Assembly (NCBI GenBank): GCA_009699825.1
Contig: WLNM01000024.1
Location: 1 to 10,997 of the forward strand
Direction of reading: 5' to 3'
DNA: 10,997 bases
Source of the DNA: Actinomycetota bacterium
GTDB taxonomy: Bacteria > Actinomycetota > Actinomycetes > Nanopelagicales > Nanopelagicaceae
The translations under genes were made by a program, and so were the position numbers. The notes below the pieces were generated by a model. It searched no databases. It was not told where the DNA came from and saw nothing but the letters and a program-made list of their open reading frames with translations. Numbering within the stretch: the first letter of the stretch is position 1; the number at the start of each line of letters is the position of its first letter. This document shows, piece after piece, positions 7,291 through 10,997 of this stretch.

Positions 7291-8565
7291 GTGATCGCAA
7301 GCGCTGCACCAATTCTTATCGCTATTGGTGCATTTTTCCTGCGCGTCATTAACCTGGGCAATCCAAAAGGCTTTGTATTTGATGAGGTGTATTACGTTGA
7401 TGGTGCACGCGATTACTTAAAATATGGAGTCGAAGTTGCAGGTTCAAAGCCAGAGTTCGTTGTGCATCCACCAGTTGGAAAATGGTGCATAGCACTCGGA
7501 ATCAAAATTTTTGGAGACAATGAATTTGGCTGGAGAATCACGGCCGCGATCGCAGGAACATTAGTTATTCTTATTGCTGCTCGCCTTGCGCATGAATTAT
7601 TTTATTCACCCTTTTTAACCGCTGTTACAGCTGCACTAATGGCCTGTGATGGCTTTTTACTAGTTCATTCTCGAACAGCATTACTTGATCTTTTTCTCAC
7701 ACTTTTTATTTTAATTGCTGCATATTTCTGGTTCAGGCAACAGTATTGGCATGCAGGTTTTTTCTTCGGGTTGGCACTTGCAACTAAATGGAGTGCTCTT
7801 TATTTCATGGCCCTTTTTGGCGCCGTCGCTGTGTACAAATTAGTAAGAGCGAATTCTGTTAAGGAATCTCTACGTCCCCTTGGCCTTCGTGTTGTGCAGT
7901 TTGGATTTCTGCCACTCACAATCTATGTATTTTCCTGGGCAGGTTGGTTTGCAAGTGATCGTGGTTGGGATCGAACATACGCATCCAATCCAATTAGCTC
8001 CCTGATTTACTATCACAAACAAATGTTGGACTTTCATACATCATTGATTGAAAAACACTCGTACCAAGCCAATCCATGGGGATGGTTAATTATGAGAAGA
8101 CCAACATCATTCTTTTATGAGTCTCCGCAAGGGTGCGGGAGTAAAAATTGTGCACAAGAAGTTTTAGCTTTGGGAACCCCTGCTTTGTGGTGGATCGCAA
8201 CAATTGCATTTTTAGTTCTTATTGGATTGTGGTTTTGGCAGCTTTATAAACGTAAGATCGATAGTAATTTGAGTTTTATTTTGCTCGGAGTCATTGCTGG
8301 ATATCTGCCTTGGTTCTTCTTTCCAAAGCGGACAGTTTTCAACTTCTATTCGATAGTTTTTGAACCATTTTTGATTTTAGCAATAATTTATTGTGCGAAA
8401 CTATTTATTGATAAAAGCAAAAACCCAGCGAATGCTCAAGTGATAGTTCTTGGGTTCGTGGCCGTCGTTTTCCTAAATTTTCTCTACTTTTTGCCGCTTT
8501 ATTTAGGCGAGGTAATCACATATGCACAATGGCAGATGAGAATGTGGTTTTCTTCCTGGATTTGA
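7291..8565 (+). CDS. pmt: Dolichyl-phosphate-mannose/polyprenyl-phosphate-mannose protein O-mannosyltransferase (PMT, GT39-like)
   Basis: A polytopic membrane glycosyltransferase of 424 aa, mostly hydrophobic and with many predicted membrane helices. It is expected to transfer mannose from polyprenyl-phosphomannose to Ser/Thr of exported proteins, coupled to Sec export. Key features are the catalytic acidic pair in the first outer loop, FDEVYY (Asp31-Glu32), HPPVGKW (59-65), ACDGFLLVHSRTALLD (118-133), ATKWSALYF and a periplasmic segment with two cysteines (282, 287) before VLALGTPALWW. This pattern matches actinobacterial PMTs such as M. tuberculosis Rv1002c. The protein is shorter than the roughly 500 aa typical there, mainly because the cytosolic N-terminus is almost missing: the first helix starts at residue 5 or so. 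The GTG is the first usable start; the frame is open upstream but has no ATG, GTG or TTG before it, back into rsmI. It ends one base before the convergent sepX-like gene. Confidence 0.92.
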   Translation: MIASAAPILIAIGAFFLRVINLGNPKGFVFDEVYYVDGARDYLKYGVEVAGSKPEFVVHPPVGKWCIALGIKIFGDNEFGWRITAAIAGTLVILIAARLAHELFYSPFLTAVTAALMACDGFLLVHSRTALLDLFLTLFILIAAYFWFRQQYWHAGFFFGLALATKWSALYFMALFGAVAVYKLVRANSVKESLRPLGLRVVQFGFLPLTIYVFSWAGWFASDRGWDRTYASNPISSLIYYHKQMLDFHTSLIEKHSYQANPWGWLIMRRPTSFFYESPQGCGSKNCAQEVLALGTPALWWIATIAFLVLIGLWFWQLYKRKIDSNLSFILLGVIAGYLPWFFFPKRTVFNFYSIVFEPFLILAIIYCAKLFIDKSKNPANAQVIVLGFVAVVFLNFLYFLPLYLGEVITYAQWQMRMWFSSWI

Positions 8566-8566
8566 A

Positions 8567-9343
8567 TTATTCGTTTGCAGCACGTGAGCGATTAAGTTTT
8601 TCAACTGCTTCATCAGCTAAGTCTTGATCGAATACTTGATCACGTGATGGAGTAGCTGCTGCAAGTGCTTCGCGTGCTAAGCGCTCTTGTTCATCGCTCC
8701 ATTGACCTGGAATTGTGAGATCTATTGTCCGACGCGGCGTGACAGCTTTAGGTGCATTTACATATGTAGGAACTGGAATGTCATTAGGTTGCCAAGCTCC
8801 ACGATTTTCAGCCGTGCCTTTTGGCAAAATAACAACACCAGATAATTCACGTTCTGAAAGTGGAATCCAATGTTCTTTTTGAGCCGTGTGATGAACGACT
8901 TCAGAGAGATTTGTACTTGATGTACCTGATTGACTCTTTTGCAAGTTCTTGATTCTACGCGTATACAACTTATCGCTGATTGTTTGCCGTCTCACGTGTG
9001 CTATATAAATAATTATTCCTGTAAGTGGAACGAGGGTAAATGTTATTTTCATAGTATTCATTAGACCACCAACGATTGTTGTAAGGAGTGAAATAATTAA
9101 AATTATAAAAAATATTCTTCTTTGCATCAATCTTTGTGCAACTTTGGCTTCGTGATCTAAATCTGTATGAATAACACCAGATCCAGAACTTCCACCTGGA
9201 GAACTATTTGCTACTACTCGAAGTGCACTCTTATAACGTTCAATAGATTTACCCGAAAATTCATTTCTATCATGGATCCATCGTGGCAAGAAATAGGCAA
9301 CCCACATTCCAATGATTGCCAGATAAATAAGTCCTGAAGCCAT
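8567..9343 (-). CDS. SepX/GlpR-like cell-division membrane protein
   Basis: A 258-aa membrane protein from the ATG at 9343. I prefer this to a TTG three codons upstream because MASGLIYLAIIGMWVAYFLPRW matches the family N-terminus. There is one helix at 4-20, then a loop with a Gly/Ser-rich patch (48-56), two closely spaced helices (about 76-95 and 99-116) and a long polar C-terminal tail. The tail carries AWQPNDIPVPTYVNAPKA (183-200) and TIDL (206-209), resembling the conserved W-x-P-x-x-x-P-x-P-T-Y motif of actinobacterial homologues. Streptomyces SepX supports Z-ring stability, and the corynebacterial counterpart GlpR is a receptor for the MoeA-like Glp. The operon moeA/glp-rimJ-sepX is the same as M. 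tuberculosis Rv0994-Rv0996. The tail looks shorter than in the mycobacterial protein (about 350 aa). The family assignment rests on remembered similarity and synteny. Confidence 0.8.
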   Translation of the reverse strand: MASGLIYLAIIGMWVAYFLPRWIHDRNEFSGKSIERYKSALRVVANSSPGGSSGSGVIHTDLDHEAKVAQRLMQRRIFFIILIISLLTTIVGGLMNTMKITFTLVPLTGIIIYIAHVRRQTISDKLYTRRIKNLQKSQSGTSSTNLSEVVHHTAQKEHWIPLSERELSGVVILPKGTAENRGAWQPNDIPVPTYVNAPKAVTPRRTIDLTIPGQWSDEQERLAREALAAATPSRDQVFDQDLADEAVEKLNRSRAANE

Positions 9344-9351
9344 GATGTACA

Positions 9352-9357
9352 AAGATA
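9352..9357 (-). promoter_or_regulatory. Candidate -10 element upstream of sepX-like gene
   Basis: TATCTT (minus strand) fits TANNNT and lies 8 nt before the ATG at 9343, with no Shine-Dalgarno sequence between. It could give a leaderless or near-leaderless sepX transcript from inside the 67-nt rimJ-sepX gap, in addition to read-through from the operon. Weak evidence. Confidence 0.25.
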
Positions 9358-9366
9358 GAGGCAGAT

Positions 9367-9377
9367 ATAGGACCTAT
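9367..9377. repeat. 11-bp perfect palindrome in the rimJ-sepX gap
   Basis: ATAGG-A-CCTAT is an inverted repeat with 5-bp arms and a one-base centre, lying just upstream of the candidate sepX -10 box. The loop is too short for an RNA hairpin and no T-run follows, so it is not a terminator. It could be a protein-binding site or chance. Confidence 0.3.
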
Positions 9378-9410
9378 CGGGTATTTGAGTGGCGTTTTTG
9401 CATTGCTTTT

Positions 9411-9995
9411 TTACTTAACTAATGGGTTTTCCTTTACAAATGAAATATGGTCTCGCCAATCTCCATCAATATGTAAATACCTTGGGCGTTCCCCTTCTAA
9501 TACATATCCTGCTTTTTCAGCGACTCGACGTGATGCGGCATTTTCAGGACGTAGATTTATTTCAATGCGATGAAGCGCCAGGACTGAAAAGCCATACTCT
9601 GTTAATAAGTTTACGGCTTGTGTTGTATATCCACGGCCAGCGTATGCGCGATCAATCCAATACCCAATGTGCGCTCCACGTAAGGCACCGAGAATTATGC
9701 CACCCATAGAAATTTGGCCGATTAAATTATTTCCACTCCATATGGCAAAAGATATGGAGCGACCTTCACGCGATTCGTGGTTAAGTGTGCGAACTAATCT
9801 AAAAAATGATGGCAGCTCTTTACGTAACGATTCTGCATCGCTTCCTGGAATAAATGGAAGTGTCGCCTCCCATGGGGAAAGCCATTCACGATTTTCAGCT
9901 CGGACGTTTAGCCACTTTTTTCTATCTCGTATTCGAAGGGGCATTAAGTAAATTTCTGTACCGCGAAGGGTTATCGGCCAGGAATGTTCACGCAT
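9411..9995 (-). CDS. GNAT-family N-acetyltransferase, RimJ/RimL-like
   Basis: A 194-aa GNAT protein of normal length for the RimJ/RimL group. The acetyl-CoA-binding motif A is GYWIDRAYAGRGYTTQAV (111-128) with the R-x-x-G-x-G/A-type turn in AGRGYTT. Motif B is LRPENAASRRVAEKAGY (148-164). Its family acetylates N-terminal residues of ribosomal proteins or unrelated amines; the substrate here is not known. The gene sits between moeA/glp and sepX, as Rv0995 does in M. tuberculosis, where it is annotated rimJ. Its ATG abuts the moeA stop directly (TAA then ATG), so coupled translation is likely. Given both neighbours, a target in the division machinery is possible, but nothing in the sequence shows it. 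Confidence 0.9.
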   Translation of the reverse strand: MREHSWPITLRGTEIYLMPLRIRDRKKWLNVRAENREWLSPWEATLPFIPGSDAESLRKELPSFFRLVRTLNHESREGRSISFAIWSGNNLIGQISMGGIILGALRGAHIGYWIDRAYAGRGYTTQAVNLLTEYGFSVLALHRIEINLRPENAASRRVAEKAGYVLEGERPRYLHIDGDWRDHISFVKENPLVK

Positions 9996-10907
9996 TTAAA
10001 TGTATCGCCGCTCAAGTACGACAACATTGACAGATGCACCGGCTTCAATAGTTTCATCTTTCTCACTGAGTGCAATAAAGGAATTAGCATCTGAGAGAGT
10101 TGAAATTTCATCTTGAATCTCGAGTGCTCGTACAGAACTTGCATCTTCGGAAAGTATTGCGCGCACATATGAACGAGTGCCTGAGGTTGAGGTAATTGCT
10201 TTCTCAAGTTTTGCTTTAACTGATGGGCGATGAATTGTCGATGCTCCAAGCATCGTACGAATCATTGGTCGCACGAAAAGCTCAAATGAAATATATGCAT
10301 TAATGGGATCACCTGGCAGTGTGACAACGGGGGTTTTGTCTGGACCAATCTGACCATAATTGTGACGCCCACTATTTTCAATTGCCAGATCTAAAGTTGA
10401 AATTTCACCCATTTTTTGAAGTGTGCGAGTTATGAGATCAAAGGAATCATCATTGCGTTCGCCACTAATGACAATGAGATCCGCTCGTACTAATTGATCT
10501 TCAATAACCGCTAAGAGTTCTTCTTCGTCATCGGGAATCGAGTGCACGCGATATCCAATAGCACCAACTTCGCGAACAGCAGTTGTGAGCAACCAAGAAT
10601 TAGTTTCGAATTCTTCATCAGCTTTAAGTAATCGTCCTGGTTCAACTAAATCAGGGCCTGCGGACAAAATTACAACTCGTGGATGTGGTCGAGTGGGAAG
10701 GTGGTCTAGCCCAATTGATGCTGCTAAACCAATCTGCGTAGAACGAATACGACTGTTGGCGCGTAAAACTAATCTGTCGCCTGCATAGATATCTTCAGCC
10801 AGTGTCGCGCCATGTGCATCTAGTAACGGTAAATCAAGTGGCTCAAGCGGGTGACAAATTCCCAATAATGAACTGAGAAACTCATCCACGCGCATCTGCT
10901 CTGCCAT
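9996..10907 (-). CDS. MoeA/gephyrin-like protein (Glp-like) lacking MoeA domain 2
   Basis: A 303-aa protein from the ATG at 10907; a GTG two codons upstream is the alternative. Full MoeA, which inserts molybdate into adenylylated molybdopterin, has about 400 aa. Domain-1 segments are both present: LLDAHGATLAEDIYAG (28-43), followed directly by GDRLVLRANSRIRSTQIGL (43-61), which in MoeA lies about 100 residues later. The inserted domain 2, with the invariant PPFDNSAMDGYA-type and TGAPLP-type motifs, is therefore absent. The MogA-like domain 3 runs from HPRVVILSAG (75-84) to LPGDPINAYISFELFVRP (197-214). Its usual SGGVSVGxxD is SGERNDDSFD (148-157), and the K-PGKP motif is replaced by IENSGRHNYG (176-185). 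Domain 4 follows (about 226-303). The frame is intact. Molybdotransferase activity seems unlikely. The operon with rimJ and sepX/glpR suggests a role like corynebacterial Glp, which binds FtsZ. Confidence 0.85.
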   Translation of the reverse strand: MAEQMRVDEFLSSLLGICHPLEPLDLPLLDAHGATLAEDIYAGDRLVLRANSRIRSTQIGLAASIGLDHLPTRPHPRVVILSAGPDLVEPGRLLKADEEFETNSWLLTTAVREVGAIGYRVHSIPDDEEELLAVIEDQLVRADLIVISGERNDDSFDLITRTLQKMGEISTLDLAIENSGRHNYGQIGPDKTPVVTLPGDPINAYISFELFVRPMIRTMLGASTIHRPSVKAKLEKAITSTSGTRSYVRAILSEDASSVRALEIQDEISTLSDANSFIALSEKDETIEAGASVNVVVLERRYI

Positions 10908-10913
10908 AATCAC

Positions 10914-10919
10914 ACCATA
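10914..10919 (-). promoter_or_regulatory. Candidate -10 element for a leaderless moeA/glp mRNA
   Basis: TATGGT (minus strand) fits TANNNT and is exactly 6 nt before the ATG at 10907, the same geometry as in front of the mannosyltransferase gene. It would start the moeA-rimJ-sepX transcript on the A of the ATG and would exclude the upstream GTG at 10913 as start. No convincing -35 box was found. Confidence 0.33.
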
Positions 10920-10939
10920 CTTGTAGTAACTAGATTTCT

Positions 10940-10944
10940 AGGGG
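10940..10944 (+). promoter_or_regulatory. Ribosome binding site of the gene at 10952
   Basis: AGGGG lies 7 nt before the ATG at 10952. This strong, well-spaced Shine-Dalgarno sequence supports a real gene start at the window edge. Confidence 0.7.
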
Positions 10945-10951
10945 ATTTGCG

Positions 10952-10997
10952 ATGAAAGATAAAGCACAAATGCGTGAGCGGTATCGCCGCGAAAGAA
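10952..10997 (+). CDS. Start of a gene, probably 5-formyltetrahydrofolate cyclo-ligase (cut by window edge)
   Basis: Fifteen codons are visible from the ATG at 10952, encoding MKDKAQMRERYRRER. The K-x-x-x-R-x-x-x-R spacing of basic residues is typical of the first helix of 5-formyltetrahydrofolate cyclo-ligase, which converts 5-formyl-THF to 5,10-methenyl-THF. The position supports this: in M. tuberculosis the 5-FCL gene (Rv0992c) is divergent from galU-moeA-rimJ. Here galU is not between them, and the divergent gap is only 44 bp. The visible part is too short for a firm call. Confidence 0.5.
   Translation, partial: MKDKAQMRERYRRER

Noticed and set aside
9378..9412. T-rich stretch after rimJ as an intrinsic terminator
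   Set aside because: No stable GC hairpin precedes a T-run in the direction of rimJ transcription.
9667..9951. Plus-strand open frames opposite the rimJ-like gene (also 9422-9709)
   Set aside because: They are antisense to a gene with clear GNAT motifs and their products have no domain-like pattern.
9971..10249. Second minus-strand frame of 92 codons within moeA/glp, considered as a sign of a frameshift
   Set aside because: The main frame is open from 10907 to 9996 and carries all the recognisable domain 3 and 4 sequence; the other frame has no MoeA-like sequence, so the missing domain 2 is not a frameshift artefact.

Overview
The window looks like a chromosomal core region of a small-genome, AT-rich actinobacterium. 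By eye G+C is in the low 40s percent. The gene order (prs, glmU, tRNA-Gln; ispE, rsmA, tatD, metG; rsmI divergent from a protein O-mannosyltransferase; sepX/glpR, rimJ, moeA/glp; then a divergent gene) matches the order I remember from Mycobacterium and Streptomyces. The protein features are actinobacterial too: an O-mannosyltransferase of the PMT type, a SepX/GlpR membrane protein, and a MarR protein with the long N-terminus seen in that phylum. Low G+C, 0-5 nt gaps and ATGA overlaps suggest a streamlined freshwater lineage such as the acI/Nanopelagicales group. The taxon is inferred.

Layout. 1-1636 (minus): tRNA-Gln(UUG), glmU and the 5' end of prs, covering a tRNA and the making of UDP-GlcNAc and PRPP. 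1732-2220 (plus): a lone MarR-type regulator. 2217-7248 (minus): a tight five-gene run, rsmI, metG, tatD, rsmA and ispE, for rRNA methylation, Met-tRNA charging, a metal-dependent DNase and isoprenoid precursors. 7291-8565 (plus): a membrane O-mannosyltransferase. 8567-10907 (minus): moeA/glp-like gene, rimJ-like acetyltransferase and sepX/glpR-like membrane protein. 10952-end (plus): the first 15 codons of a gene, probably 5-formyltetrahydrofolate cyclo-ligase.

The most interesting feature is the last operon. Its MoeA-like protein appears to have lost the whole of MoeA domain 2 and the catalytic motifs of domain 3, while the rest of the fold continues in register. It sits two genes from a SepX/GlpR homologue. 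In Corynebacterium, a MoeA/gephyrin-like protein (Glp) and its membrane receptor GlpR act in FtsZ-dependent division. This window may therefore show a form of that pair that has dropped the molybdenum-cofactor enzyme and kept only the scaffold.

A second point is that the tRNA-Gln gene ends one base before the only plausible glmU start codon, so tRNA 3' processing would give a nearly leaderless glmU mRNA. Several other genes also have a TANNNT box at a distance that suits leaderless transcription. No mobile elements, CRISPR arrays or long repeats were seen. No gene-free stretch exceeds about 100 bases.
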